From assembly GCA_036273515.1 (NCBI GenBank), contig DASUHM010000082.1, forward strand, positions 1 through 64,000: a DNA stretch of 64,000 nt, read 5' to 3'. The notes under the pieces are model-generated. The model was not told the DNA's origin, did no database searches, and saw nothing but the letters and a program-made list of their open reading frames with translations. How positions within the stretch are numbered: position 1 is the stretch's first letter; each line of letters starts with the position of its first letter. Source of the stretch: Gaiellales bacterium (GTDB lineage: Bacteria > Actinomycetota > Thermoleophilia > Gaiellales > JAICJC01). A program made the translations under genes and the position numbers. Positions 27,142 to 36,103 of this stretch are shown in pieces.

Positions 27142-28586
27142 GACGCCACCCCGAGGGTCGCCTCGGGCTCGCCCACCGGGATCTCCCAGGGCTGCATGCC
27201 CATGTGCAGGCTGAGCAGGAACGAGACGCCGGCGAGGCAGACGGTGCCCTGGCAGCGGCCGCCGGCGGCGCGGGTGCGCTTCCGCAGCGCGTCGAGCGAG
27301 CGGGGCGGCACGCGCATGGCGCAGGCGGCGGCGATCTCTGCCGCCGTCACCTGCTCGCAGGCGCAGACGACCTGGCCGTAGCGCGGATCGAGGTCGAGCA
27401 GCCGCTCGGGATCGGGGTTCCCGAGCAGGCGCGGGAGCGGCGCCAACGAGCGCTCGGCGGACGCGTCCTCCTCCTCCACCGGCGCACCCGCGTCGGCGAG
27501 CAGCGAGTGGACGAGATCGGCCGTCGCCGGCGAGGACGAGACGCCGGTCGAGCGGATGCCGGCCGCGTGCACGAGGTTCTCGACGCGCGAGTCGCGGCCG
27601 ACGCGGTAGACCGGATCGGACGCCGGCCGGTTGGCGGCGAAGAGCTTGATCGCCTGGTCGTGGCGCACGGCCGGCACCAGCCGGTGAGCTGCCGCGAACA
27701 CGGCGTCGAGGGTGTCGGCGTCGACGGCCCTTGATCCCGGATACTCGGAGTCGACCGCCGTCGGCCCCAGGAGCAGCGAGCCATTGGTGGTCGGGACGCA
27801 GTAGATGCCGCGCGTCACCTCGGTCGGGACGCCGCCGACGATCTTCTGGAAGCGGCCGCCCAGCTCACGGTCGAGCAGCCAGTACTGGCCCTGGCGCGGC
27901 CACATCTCGAACTCGTCGCCGCCCGCCAGCGCCGAGATCCGCCCCGCCTCCAGCCCGGCCGCGTTCACGACGAAGCGCGCCGCCATACGGCCGCCGGGCG
28001 TCTGGACTGCAGCGATGCGGTCGTCCTCGACCTCGACGCCCGTGACGGGCGACCCGGTCAGCACGGCGACGCCGTTTCGGGCGGCGAGCTCGGCGTAGCC
28101 GATCGTCAGCCGCAGCGAATCGACGATGCCGTCGTCGGGGATGTGCACGGCGGCCCGCGCGCCCGGCGCGACCATCGGCTCGAGGGCTCGGGCCTCGTCG
28201 CCCGAGACGACCTCCGCGCGGCAGCCGTTCTCGCGCGCCTGGTCGCGCAGGTGACCGAGGGCCCGCTCCTCCTTGGCCGTCATCGCCACCGCCAGGGTGC
28301 CGATGCGCCGCCAGGGGGTGTCGAGCGTCGCGCACAGCTCGTCCCAGCGCGGGCTCGATCTCGTGACGAGGTCGGCCTCGAGCGTGCCCGGCGCGCAGTC
28401 CGCGCCGCACGTGGCGATCCCCGTGTTGCCCTTGGACGCGCCCTCGCCGACGTCGTGCGCCGCCTCGACGAGCGCGACCCGCGCCGTCGTAAACCCCAGC
28501 CGCCAGGCGATCGCGCACCCGACCACGCCGCCGCCCACGACGACGACGTCGTAGTCCCGCCGGCCGTGTCCATCGTCGGGCGGCAT
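27138..28586 (-). CDS. GlpA-like FAD oxidoreductase with [2Fe-2S] BFD domain
   Basis: A 482-aa DAO-type flavoenzyme (YDVVVVGGGVVGCAIAWRL, FAD-binding). The C-terminal bacterioferredoxin-associated domain carries four cysteines (VCACEQ ... GGRCQGTVC) for a [2Fe-2S] cluster, as in the anaerobic glycerol-3-phosphate dehydrogenase subunit GlpA. Expected role: oxidise a phosphorylated polyol made by the downstream kinase, with electrons leaving through the cluster. It opens the six-gene operon, and the ATG at 28586 lacks a good Shine-Dalgarno. L-2-hydroxyglutarate or related alpha-hydroxy acid oxidation is an alternative. Confidence 0.83.
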   Translation of the reverse strand: MPPDDGHGRRDYDVVVVGGGVVGCAIAWRLGFTTARVALVEAAHDVGEGASKGNTGIATCGADCAPGTLEADLVTRSSPRWDELCATLDTPWRRIGTLAVAMTAKEERALGHLRDQARENGCRAEVVSGDEARALEPMVAPGARAAVHIPDDGIVDSLRLTIGYAELAARNGVAVLTGSPVTGVEVEDDRIAAVQTPGGRMAARFVVNAAGLEAGRISALAGGDEFEMWPRQGQYWLLDRELGGRFQKIVGGVPTEVTRGIYCVPTTNGSLLLGPTAVDSEYPGSRAVDADTLDAVFAAAHRLVPAVRHDQAIKLFAANRPASDPVYRVGRDSRVENLVHAAGIRSTGVSSSPATADLVHSLLADAGAPVEEEDASAERSLAPLPRLLGNPDPERLLDLDPRYGQVVCACEQVTAAEIAAACAMRVPPRSLDALRKRTRAAGGRCQGTVCLAGVSFLLSLHMGMQPWEIPVGEPEATLGVAS

Positions 28587-28597
28587 GCGCGAGGAGA

Positions 28598-28658
28598 GGA
28601 ATAGACCCTTCTGATCATGAAGTCAAGAAATTCGGCTAACTCATCATGATTGGTCTAT
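28598..28658 (-). promoter_or_regulatory. Operon promoter within inverted repeat (candidate GntR operator)
   Basis: ATAGACC (28601-28607) and GGTCTAT (28652-28658) are perfect inverted arms. Between them on the minus strand TTGACT (-35, 28621-28626) is 17 nt from TATTCC (-10, 28598-28603). Inner ATGA/TCAT repeats add symmetry. The stretch is strikingly AT-rich. The GntR protein of the operon is the likely binder. Confidence 0.5.
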
Positions 28659-28671
28659 CTCGGCGACGACC

Positions 28672-28706
28672 GGGGCCAGACCCCAGCACGACCGGGGCCT
28701 GGCCCC
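28672..28706. repeat. Paired variant palindromes
   Basis: GGGGCCAGACCCC (28672-28684) and GGGGCCTGGCCCC (28694-28706) are variants of the dispersed GGGGTCWGACCCC element, 22 bp apart, between the divergent glp-like operon and cydA. Confidence 0.65.
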
Positions 28707-28725
28707 ATGTACAACTCCCCACGGC

Positions 28726-30054
28726 GTGATCGAGCTCGCCACAGGAGCGGAGACGCAGCACTATCTGCTGGAGGCACGGCAGATGCAGGCGCTCTCGTTC
28801 GCCGTGCACATCCCGCTCGTCTGCTTCGGGATCGCCTTCCCGGCCATGGTGCTGCTGGCGGAGTGGCTCCACCACCGCACGGGCAAGCCGGTCTACCGCA
28901 CGCTGGCGCGGCGCTGGAGCCGGGTCATGCTCGCGCTCTTCGCGGCGGGCGTCGTCACCGGCACCGTGCTTTCGTTCGAGATGGGGCTCTTGTGGCCGCA
29001 GTTCACGGCGGTGTTCGGGAGCGTCTTCGGACTCGGCTTCGCGGTCGAGGGCTTCTCGTTCTTCATGGAGGCGATCTTCATCGGGATCTATGCCTACGGC
29101 TGGGACCGGCTGCCGCCGCGGCTGCACCTGGCGAGCGGCATCCCGATCGTGATCGCCGGGTTCACCGGGTCGCTCATGGTGATCTCGGTCAACGGCTGGA
29201 TGAACCACCCCGAGGGCTTCCGGCTCGTGCATGGCCGCGCCGTCGACGTCCACCCCGTGCGGGCGCTCTTCCTGAACTCGAACTTCTGGCACGAGCTCGT
29301 GCACATGTACGTCGCCGGGTATATGGTCACGGGCTTCCTCGTCGCCGCCGCCTACGCCGTGCGGCGGCTGCGGGGCAGCTTCGGCACGTACGAGCGGACG
29401 GCGCTTGCGATCTCGCTCTCGATCGCCGTGGTCGCCTCGATCGTGCAGGCGCCGGTGGGCGACTGGGCCGGGCGCGTCGTCGCGCAGAACCAGCCCGTCA
29501 AGCTGGCGGCGTTCGAGGGCGTGGGCCCGACGACGAAGGGCGCGGACGAGCACATCCTCGGCTACTACGAGAACGGCGAGGTGAAGTGGGGGATCCCCAT
29601 TCCCGACCTGCTCTCGCTACTCGCGTTCCACAACCCGCACGCGGTCGTGCGGGGCCTGGACACGGTGCCGCCGGACGACCGGCCGCCCGTGAACGTCGTG
29701 CGGTTCGCGTTCCAGACGATGGTGGGGATCGGGACGCTGCTCTTCGGGCTCGCGATCGTCGTCGTCTACGTCCGCATCCGCCGGCGACGGCTGCCGGAGT
29801 CGCCGTGGTTCTATCGGGCGCTCGTGCCGGCCGGGCCGCTCTCGGTGGTGGCGCTGATCGCCGGCTGGGTGACGACCGAGGTGGGCCGGCAGCCGTGGGT
29901 CGTCTACCACGTCATGCGCACCAGCCAGGCGGTGACCGGCGCCGGCGGGATCCCGGTCGGCTACGCCACGCTCGCCGCCGTCTACCTGGCGCTGGCGATC
30001 GCGGTCGCCTGGGTGCTCCTGCGCCTCTCGCGGATCCCGATGGAGGACGTCTGA
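28726..30054 (+). CDS. cydA: Cytochrome bd oxidase subunit I
   Basis: A 442-aa membrane protein with about nine helices. Haem ligand His28 is in LSFAVHIPLVCF, the second His in NSNFWHELVHMYVAGY, and the signature GRQPWVVYHVMRT lies near residue 387. The periplasmic Q-loop is the short type. Cytochrome bd reduces oxygen to water with quinol and works at low oxygen. GTG 28726 follows TACAAC by 10 nt; it is 2 bp from cydB, forming a two-gene operon. No cydX or cydDC is seen. Confidence 0.95.
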   Translation: MIELATGAETQHYLLEARQMQALSFAVHIPLVCFGIAFPAMVLLAEWLHHRTGKPVYRTLARRWSRVMLALFAAGVVTGTVLSFEMGLLWPQFTAVFGSVFGLGFAVEGFSFFMEAIFIGIYAYGWDRLPPRLHLASGIPIVIAGFTGSLMVISVNGWMNHPEGFRLVHGRAVDVHPVRALFLNSNFWHELVHMYVAGYMVTGFLVAAAYAVRRLRGSFGTYERTALAISLSIAVVASIVQAPVGDWAGRVVAQNQPVKLAAFEGVGPTTKGADEHILGYYENGEVKWGIPIPDLLSLLAFHNPHAVVRGLDTVPPDDRPPVNVVRFAFQTMVGIGTLLFGLAIVVVYVRIRRRRLPESPWFYRALVPAGPLSVVALIAGWVTTEVGRQPWVVYHVMRTSQAVTGAGGIPVGYATLAAVYLALAIAVAWVLLRLSRIPMEDV

Positions 30055-30056
30055 CG

Positions 30057-31274
30057 GTGCTCGACACGCTCCCGATCGTCTTCGTGCTGGCCGGGCTCGT
30101 CTTCTACGTCGTGCTCGGTGGCGCCGACTTCGGCGCCGGCCTGTGGCAACTGCTGGCGGGACGCGGCGCCCCGGCGAAGCGCATCCGCGACCACGCCCAC
30201 CACGCCATGGGGCCGGTCTGGGAGGCGAACCACGTCTGGCTGATCTTCGTGCTCACCGTGCTCTGGACGGCCTATCCGACGGTGTTCGCGTCGATCGCCT
30301 CGACGCTCTCGATCCCGTTCTTCGTCGCCGCGATCGGCATCATCCTGCGCGGCGGCGCGTATGCCCTGCGGTCGGGCACGAAGACGGCGCGGGAGCAGCG
30401 GTCGGTCGAGACCGTGCTGTCGGTCTCGTCGATCCTGGCGCCGTTCGCGCTCGGCCTGATCGTGGGGGCGATCGCCGGCGAGCGGGTGCCGGCGGGAAAC
30501 GCCGCAGGCGACCTGGTGACGAGCTGGTGGAACCCGCTGTCGATCACGATCGGGCTGATCTCGGTGGCGTTCAGCGCCTACCTGGCCGCGGTGTTCCTGA
30601 GCGGCGACGCCGTCCGCCGCGGCGAGGCCGGCCTGGCCGAGCGCTTCCGGGCGCGCGCGCTCGTCTCCGGGGCGGTCGCGGGCGTGGCCGCCGTTGCGGG
30701 ACTGGTCGCGCTGCGAAGCGACGCGCACCGCCTCTACCACGAGCTCGTCTTCGGCCGCGGCCTGCCGGCGCTGGTCGTGTCCGTGGTGGCCGGCCTGGCC
30801 ACCGTCGGCCTGGTGCGCCGGCGCCGGTACGAGCCGGCCCGCTATACGGCGGCACTCGCGGTCGCGGCGGTCATCGCCGGCTGGGCGCTGGCGCAAGAGC
30901 CCTACCTGCTCGAAGGGCTCACGATCAGCCAGGCCGCGGCGCCGCGCGACACGATGATCGCGGTGATCGTCGCCGTGATCGCGGGCGGCATCATCCTGTT
31001 CCCGGCGCTCGCGGTGCTCTTCCGGCTCACGCTCGCGGGCAACCTCTCGCCGGGAGAGGCGGCCGCCGACGCGCCGGGCGAGAACCGGCCGGCGCCGGCG
31101 GGCGGGACGCTGGTGGTGCGCCTCGCCGTCGCCTGCCTGGTCGCCGGCCTGGGATTCCTCACGGCCGCCGACGCCGCCTGGGCGCACGCGATCGGCGTCG
31201 CGGCGCTGTTCGGGTTCGCAATCCTGGGCGCGGCGTCGCTGATCGCGCCGGAAGTCACCGAAGCGCGGGATTAG
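30057..31274 (+). CDS. cydB: Cytochrome bd oxidase subunit II
   Basis: A 405-aa protein with about nine helices, starting LPIVFVLAGLVFYVVLGGADFGAG and containing GPVWEANHVWLIFVLTVLWTAYP, typical of CydB. It forms the heterodimer with CydA. The GTG at 30057 lies 2 bp after the cydA stop. The length is somewhat above the usual 380 because of a longer C-terminus. Confidence 0.94.
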   Translation: MLDTLPIVFVLAGLVFYVVLGGADFGAGLWQLLAGRGAPAKRIRDHAHHAMGPVWEANHVWLIFVLTVLWTAYPTVFASIASTLSIPFFVAAIGIILRGGAYALRSGTKTAREQRSVETVLSVSSILAPFALGLIVGAIAGERVPAGNAAGDLVTSWWNPLSITIGLISVAFSAYLAAVFLSGDAVRRGEAGLAERFRARALVSGAVAGVAAVAGLVALRSDAHRLYHELVFGRGLPALVVSVVAGLATVGLVRRRRYEPARYTAALAVAAVIAGWALAQEPYLLEGLTISQAAAPRDTMIAVIVAVIAGGIILFPALAVLFRLTLAGNLSPGEAAADAPGENRPAPAGGTLVVRLAVACLVAGLGFLTAADAAWAHAIGVAALFGFAILGAASLIAPEVTEARD

Positions 31275-31342
31275 CGCGAACCGAGCAGCGCAAGGACGCA
31301 CGCAGCGGTCGTACCTGGCCGTATGCGCGCGACCGAGAAGCC

Positions 31343-31364
31343 GTCAAGGGCGGACGCCCTTGAC
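31343..31364. terminator. Hairpin after cydB
   Basis: A perfect 9-bp stem (31343-31351 with 31356-31364) and GGAC loop, between the convergent cydB and the nucleotidyltransferase remnant. Confidence 0.6.
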
Positions 31365-31385
31365 AGCGGTCGGAGGCGTTTGCGA

Positions 31386-31679
31386 TTACGCAGACGCCGA
31401 GGCGCGGTGGCCGCGGCTTCCGCCGCTGAGGCGTTCGCGCTGGTTGTTCATGTAGCCGAGAAACTTGACCACGGCCCGGCGGCTGGCGAACGCCGGTGCC
31501 AGACGCTGGAGCTCCTCACCAAGCGCCGTCTGCACGACGGCCTCGGGCGGGTCGATCGTCACAGCTATCTCGTCGCGGTCATCCTGGCCCTCCAGCATGA
31601 GCCCGTGGATCGTGGAGCCGACCAGGCCACGGATGATGCACCCCTCTTCCGCGATCGCTCGGCGGTCGGCATCCGACAA
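31386..31679 (-). pseudogene. Truncated nucleotidyltransferase next to hen1
   Basis: A 97-aa remnant. EEGCIIRGLVGSTIHGLMLEGQDDRDE is the start of a nucleotidyltransferase family often found beside Pnkp/Hen1. Full members continue for over 150 residues, but here the frame jumps to LAPAFASRRAVVKFLGYMNNQRERL, which belongs near their C-terminus. The catalytic carboxylates are mostly lost. TTG 31679 is a guess at the start. It is divergent from hen1. I infer an in-frame internal deletion; a natural short form is possible. Confidence 0.6.
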
Positions 31680-31768
31680 CGAGCGCTCGGTCGCCGGCCG
31701 GCCGACCCCGACCTGCTGGACCGGACTCGCGGATCCAGCTTGAAGCGCCGATAGAGTCGCGGCAGGCA

Positions 31769-33172
31769 ATGCTGCTGACGATCTCCACGACCCACCGTCC
31801 GGCAACGGATCTCGGCTTCCTGCTGCACAAGAATCCGGCGGAGCGCAAGTCGTACGAGTTTTGGTTCGGCGGTGCGCACGTCTTCTATCCAGAGGCGTCG
31901 GAGGAGCGGTGCACGGTGGCGGTTCTGGTCGATGTGGACGCGGTCGGCTTGGTGCGCGGGCGGAAGCCGAGCGGCATCACCCGCTACGACTACGTGAACG
32001 ACCGCCCATACGTGGCCTCGTCGTTCATGAGCGTCGCGCTCGCGAAGGCGTTCTCCACAGCGATGGGAGGACGGTCGAAGGAACGGGCCGACCTGGCCGC
32101 CGAGGCGCTTCCGTTCGAAGTCGGGATCGCGGCATTGTCGTGCGGCGCCGGCGGCGACGAGCTGGTGCGGCGGATGTTCCAGCCGCTCGGGTACGCCGTA
32201 GACACCAGCGGTCACCCGCTCGACCCGGCATTCCCGGAATGGGGCGAGAGCCGCTACCTCACCGTCCGTCTCGCCGCGCGGTGCCGCCTGGCCGATCTAC
32301 TCAATCACCTGTACGTGCTGATCGGGGTGCTGGACAACCAGAAGCACTACTGGGTGGGACCGGACGAGGTCGAGAAGCTCGTGCGCCGCGGCGGGGAGTG
32401 GCTGGCGGCGCATCCGGAGCGGGAGCTGATCGCAAATCGGTATCTGAAGTACCAGCGGCCACTGGCTGCGCACGCAATCGCTCGGCTGGTCGCCGAGGAG
32501 CAGCCGGATCCGGACGAGCACGACGAAGAGGCGGCCGCCGAGGAGACCGTGGCCGAAGAGCGGATCCGTCTTGTCGACCAGCGGATGGGCTCGGTCGTCT
32601 CCGCGCTGCGCTCCTCGGGTGCGACGAGCGTCGTCGACCTCGGGTGCGGCGAAGGCCGCCTGCTGCGCGAATTGATGGCGGATCGCCGGTTCACGCGGAT
32701 CGCCGGGATGGATGTGTCGCACCGCGCGCTGGAGATCGCCTCGCGCCGGTTGCGCCTGGAGCGGCTTCCCCCAATGCAGCGTGAGCGGATCGAGCTCTTC
32801 CAGGGCTCGCTTCTCTACCGGGATGAGCGCCTGAGCGGGTTCGACGCAGCGGCCCTCGTCGAGGTGATCGAGCATCTCGATGACGACCGCTTGGCCGCGT
32901 GCGAGCGGGTGGTGTTCGAGTACGCCCGGCCCCGGTCGATCGTCGTGACGACGCCCAACGCTGAGTTCAACGTGAACTGGGAGTCGCTGCCGGCGGGTGA
33001 GTTCCGCCACCGCGACCACCGCTTCGAGTGGACGCGCGACCAGTTCGCCGCCTGGGCCGACCCGATCGCCGAGCGGCACGGGTACCGCGTCCGGTACCTG
33101 CCGGTCGGCCCGGAGCGCGCCGACACGGGCGCACCGACGCAGATGGCGATCTTCGACCGGAGCGACGCGTGA
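31769..33172 (+). CDS. hen1: 3'-terminal RNA ribose 2'-O-methyltransferase Hen1
   Basis: A 467-aa bacterial Hen1. The N-terminal half (1-240) is the Hen1_L domain that activates Pnkp. The C-terminal half is a SAM methyltransferase (VVDLGCGEGRLLRELM). Metal ligands are Glu365, Glu368 and His369 in EVIEHL, and the His of HRDHRFEW. It methylates the 2'-OH at the 3' end of cleaved RNA before ligation, so the repaired junction resists the same nuclease. Its stop overlaps the pnkp GTG (GTGA), giving tight coupling. Confidence 0.95.
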   Translation: MLLTISTTHRPATDLGFLLHKNPAERKSYEFWFGGAHVFYPEASEERCTVAVLVDVDAVGLVRGRKPSGITRYDYVNDRPYVASSFMSVALAKAFSTAMGGRSKERADLAAEALPFEVGIAALSCGAGGDELVRRMFQPLGYAVDTSGHPLDPAFPEWGESRYLTVRLAARCRLADLLNHLYVLIGVLDNQKHYWVGPDEVEKLVRRGGEWLAAHPERELIANRYLKYQRPLAAHAIARLVAEEQPDPDEHDEEAAAEETVAEERIRLVDQRMGSVVSALRSSGATSVVDLGCGEGRLLRELMADRRFTRIAGMDVSHRALEIASRRLRLERLPPMQRERIELFQGSLLYRDERLSGFDAAALVEVIEHLDDDRLAACERVVFEYARPRSIVVTTPNAEFNVNWESLPAGEFRHRDHRFEWTRDQFAAWADPIAERHGYRVRYLPVGPERADTGAPTQMAIFDRSDA

Positions 33173-35715
33173 ACCTCACCATTCCCGAGCTGTCGCTGGT
33201 CGTGCTCGTGGGTGCGTCCGGGTCGGGCAAGTCGAGCTTCGCCGCCAAGCACTTTCGTCCGACCGAGGTGCTCTCCTCGGACGACTGCCGTGGCCTTGTG
33301 GCCGACGACGAGAACGATCAGGCGGCGACCAACGACGCGTTCGATGTCCTGCACTACATCGCCGGGAAGCGCCTCGCGCTGGGACGGATGACCGTGGTCG
33401 ACGCGACCAACGTCCAGCCCGAGGCGCGCAAGCCGCTCGTCGAGCTCGCTCGAACGTATCACTGCCTCCCGGTCGCGATCGTGCTCGACCTTCCCGAGCA
33501 GCTCTGCCAGGAGCGAAACGGGTCGCGACCGGATCGCAGCTTCGGCCCGCACGTCGTCCGCCGCCAGACCCAGCAGCTGCGCCGATCGCTTCGGAGTCTC
33601 AAGCGCGAGGGCTTCCGCACCGTGCACGTGCTCCGCTCACCCGAGCAGATTGACGCGGCGACCATCGAACGGCAGCCGCTCTGGAACAACCGCAAAGACG
33701 AGCACGGGCCCTTTGACATCATCGGCGACGTCCACGGCTGCTACGACGAACTCGTCGAGCTCCTCACGGCGCTCGGATGGATGATCGAGACCGGCGGCGA
33801 CGGGCCGCGGGCAACCCACCCCGAGGGCCGCAAGGCGATCTTCGTCGGCGACTTCGTCGACCGCGGGCCGCGCATCCCCGACACCGTGCGGCTCGTCATG
33901 CGGATGGTCACAGACGGCATCGCCCTCGCCGTGCCGGGAAACCACGACGTGAAGCTCGTGCGCAAGCTGAACGGCCGCGACGTCCAGATCACCCACGGGC
34001 TGGCCGACTCGCTCGAGCAGCTCGACGCCGAACCCGACGAGTTCCGTGAGGCGGCCCGCGCCTTCCTCGACAAGCTCGTCAGCCATTACGTTCTCGACGA
34101 CGGCGAGCTGGTGGTCGCGCATGCGGGCCTCAAAGCTGAGATGCAGGGGCGAGGCTCCGGCAAGGTGCGCGACTTCGCACTCTACGGCGAGACCACCGGC
34201 GAGACCGACGAACTCGGCCTGCCGATCCGGTACGACTGGGCGAGCGAGTACCGCGGCCGAGCAATGGTCGTGTACGGCCACACCCCGGTACCCGAGCCCG
34301 AGTGGGTGAACCGCACCATCAACATCGACACCGGCTGCGTCTTCGGGCACCGCCTCACCGCACTTCGCTACCCGGAGCGGGAGCTGGTGTCGGTGCCCGC
34401 GCACCACACGTACTACGAGTCGCCGAAGCCCTTCATCACCACCGCCGAGCCGCAATGGGAAGCTCGCCCGGACGCGCTGCTCGACATCAAGGACGTGCTG
34501 GGCAAGCGGATCGTCGCCACCCGCCTGCACGGCAACGTCACCGTCCGGGAAGAGAACGCGATCGCCGCCGTCGAGGTCATCAGCCGGTTCGCCGCCGATC
34601 CGCGCTGGCTGATCCATCTGCCTCCCACCATGTCTCCCTCGGAGACGAGCCGCCGCGGCGATCTGCTCGAACACCCCGCCGAGGCGTTCGCCTACTTCCG
34701 CCATGCCGGCGTCGAGCGCGTCGTCTGCCAGGAGAAGCACATGGGCTCGCGCTCGATCGTGATCGCGTGCCGCGACGCCGATGTCGCCGCGCGCCGCTTC
34801 GGCGTCCGTGACGGCCGCGCCGGCGTCTGTCTCACTCGTACCGGGCGCCACTTCTTCGACGACCCCGGCCTCGAAGCGACCCTTGTCGATCGGGTCGCCC
34901 GTGCCGCCGACGCCGCCGGCCTGTGGGAGGAGCTCGCGACCGAGTGGCTGTGCCTCGATTGCGAGCTCATGCCGTGGTCGGCCAAGGCCGTCGAGCTGCT
35001 CCAACGCCAATATGCGCCCGTCGCGGCCGCCGCCGGCGCCTCGATGCCGCTGGCTCTCGCCGCGCTTTCTGCGGCCGAGGCTCGCGGCGTAGACCTCGCC
35101 GACCTCCACGAGCGGTTCGCGGGTCGCCGCGACGCTGCAAGCCGCTATGGCGACGCATACCGGCGCTACTGCTGGCCCGTCGCGAGCATCGACGACCTCC
35201 GCCTGGCGCCCTTCCACCTCCTCGCCACCGACGGCGCCGTCCACACCGACCGCGACCACGGCTGGCACATGCAGACGCTCGCCCGTCTCTGCCAACAGGG
35301 TGTGCCCGTCCTCCAGGCCACGAACCACCTCGAGGTCAACCTCTCCGACCCGCGCAGCGAGGCCGACGCCACGATCTGGTGGGAGGAGCTCACCGGCCGC
35401 GGCGGCGAGGGCATGGTCGTCAAACCCCTCGAGTTCATCTCGAAAGGTCGGCGCGGTCTCCTTCAACCCGCCGTCAAGTGCCGCGGGAGCGAGTACCTCC
35501 GCATCATCTACGGCCCCGAATACGCCGCTCCCGGAAACCTCGAACGCCTCCGTTCCCGCGGCCTCACCGCGAAACGCTCCCTCGCCCTACGCGAGTTCGC
35601 ACTCGGCATCGAAGCACTCGAACGCTTCGTCCGCGGCGAGCCCCTGTACCGGGTTCACGAGTGCGCCTTTGCCGTGCTCGCGCTCGAGAGCGAATCCGTC
35701 GACCCTGCGCTCTGA
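33169..35715 (+). CDS. pnkp: Bacterial Pnkp RNA repair enzyme (kinase-phosphatase-ligase)
   Basis: An 848-aa three-domain enzyme. The 5'-polynucleotide kinase has P-loop GASGSGKS (residues 15-22). The binuclear metallophosphatase shows GDVHGCYDE, GDFVDRGP, GNHD and the histidine of GHTP. The ligase domain has nucleotidyl Lys523 in EKHMGS and later CLDCELMPW and GMVVKP motifs. It heals the 2',3'-cyclic phosphate and 5'-OH ends left by ribotoxins and, with Hen1, seals them. All catalytic motifs are intact. The length is normal for the family (about 850). Confidence 0.96.
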   Translation: MNLTIPELSLVVLVGASGSGKSSFAAKHFRPTEVLSSDDCRGLVADDENDQAATNDAFDVLHYIAGKRLALGRMTVVDATNVQPEARKPLVELARTYHCLPVAIVLDLPEQLCQERNGSRPDRSFGPHVVRRQTQQLRRSLRSLKREGFRTVHVLRSPEQIDAATIERQPLWNNRKDEHGPFDIIGDVHGCYDELVELLTALGWMIETGGDGPRATHPEGRKAIFVGDFVDRGPRIPDTVRLVMRMVTDGIALAVPGNHDVKLVRKLNGRDVQITHGLADSLEQLDAEPDEFREAARAFLDKLVSHYVLDDGELVVAHAGLKAEMQGRGSGKVRDFALYGETTGETDELGLPIRYDWASEYRGRAMVVYGHTPVPEPEWVNRTINIDTGCVFGHRLTALRYPERELVSVPAHHTYYESPKPFITTAEPQWEARPDALLDIKDVLGKRIVATRLHGNVTVREENAIAAVEVISRFAADPRWLIHLPPTMSPSETSRRGDLLEHPAEAFAYFRHAGVERVVCQEKHMGSRSIVIACRDADVAARRFGVRDGRAGVCLTRTGRHFFDDPGLEATLVDRVARAADAAGLWEELATEWLCLDCELMPWSAKAVELLQRQYAPVAAAAGASMPLALAALSAAEARGVDLADLHERFAGRRDAASRYGDAYRRYCWPVASIDDLRLAPFHLLATDGAVHTDRDHGWHMQTLARLCQQGVPVLQATNHLEVNLSDPRSEADATIWWEELTGRGGEGMVVKPLEFISKGRRGLLQPAVKCRGSEYLRIIYGPEYAAPGNLERLRSRGLTAKRSLALREFALGIEALERFVRGEPLYRVHECAFAVLALESESVDPAL

Positions 35716-35735
35716 GAACCGGTCACGCTGATCAT

Positions 35736-35764
35736 TTGCGTTTCTGCGCAGATGTTCGTATCCT
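35736..35764 (+). promoter_or_regulatory. Promoter downstream of pnkp
   Basis: TTGCGT (35736-35741), a 17-nt spacer and TATCCT (35759-35764), right after pnkp and ahead of the RNA array. The start site would be about 35771, three nt before a short ORF. Confidence 0.5.
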
Positions 35765-35773
35765 GAGCAAGCT

Positions 35774-35899
35774 ATGACACGCAGCATTCTCACCCTCGGC
35801 ACCTCCCCGACCTGGTCGCATCGCGACCTGACGACGCATTCCGAAGGCCGAGAGGATCAGCCGCGCGCCGCCACCCTCATCGGAGGACACCTGCACTAG
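35774..35899 (+). CDS. Possible 41-aa leader peptide
   Basis: A short ORF beginning MTRSILTLGTSPTWSHRDL just downstream of a good promoter and followed 29 bp later by a strong terminator hairpin. This promoter/short ORF/terminator order is that of an attenuator leader. The peptide is His/Arg/Thr-rich and unlike anything I know. It may be chance, as coding bias is weak. Confidence 0.3.
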   Translation: MTRSILTLGTSPTWSHRDLTTHSEGREDQPRAATLIGGHLH

Positions 35900-35928
35900 A
35901 GCGAAGCTCACAACGCATGTGGATCTGA

Positions 35929-35956
35929 TGAGGGCGACTCGGATGAGTCGCCCTCA
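35929..35956 (+). terminator. Strong hairpin terminator before the RNA array
   Basis: A perfect 12-bp stem, TGAGGGCGACTC with GAGTCGCCCTCA, and a GGAT loop, followed by GTCGTTT. It could end pnkp transcription or regulate read-through into the tRNA/Y-RNA/Ro region. Confidence 0.75.
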
Positions 35957-36006
35957 GTCGTTTCGGGGGTCAAGCCACAACAACATGATCGCCCTCCCAG
36001 GTGGGA

Positions 36007-36103
36007 GACCGAGAGGTTCGAGTCCTCTCGAGGGCATTCCGGGAGAACCCTGGCGCTGCTGGGGAGGACTCGCACAGTGCGGTAACGCGTGCGAGGGCCG
36101 GTC
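36007..36103 (+). ncRNA. Candidate permuted tRNA-like RNA (element 0)
   Basis: A closing stem GACCG/CGGTC (36007-36011, 36099-36103) encloses a T-arm (AGAGG-TTCGAGT-CCTCT, 36012-36028), a middle hairpin, and a D-arm-like hairpin (CTCGCAC/GTGCGAG, 36069-36095, with GGTAA in the loop). The T-before-D order matches the permuted tRNA-like cores of the Y-RNA-like elements downstream. An outer stem CCCAG/CTGGG (35996-36000, 36122-36126) may close it. The acceptor-like helix is poor and the GCGGGCCGA signature is absent, so the call is weak. Confidence 0.4.

Noticed and set aside
28650-30056. N-terminal extension of cydB through cydA
   Set aside because: The open frame upstream of 30057 is a cydA shadow; CydB similarity starts at the GTG 30057.
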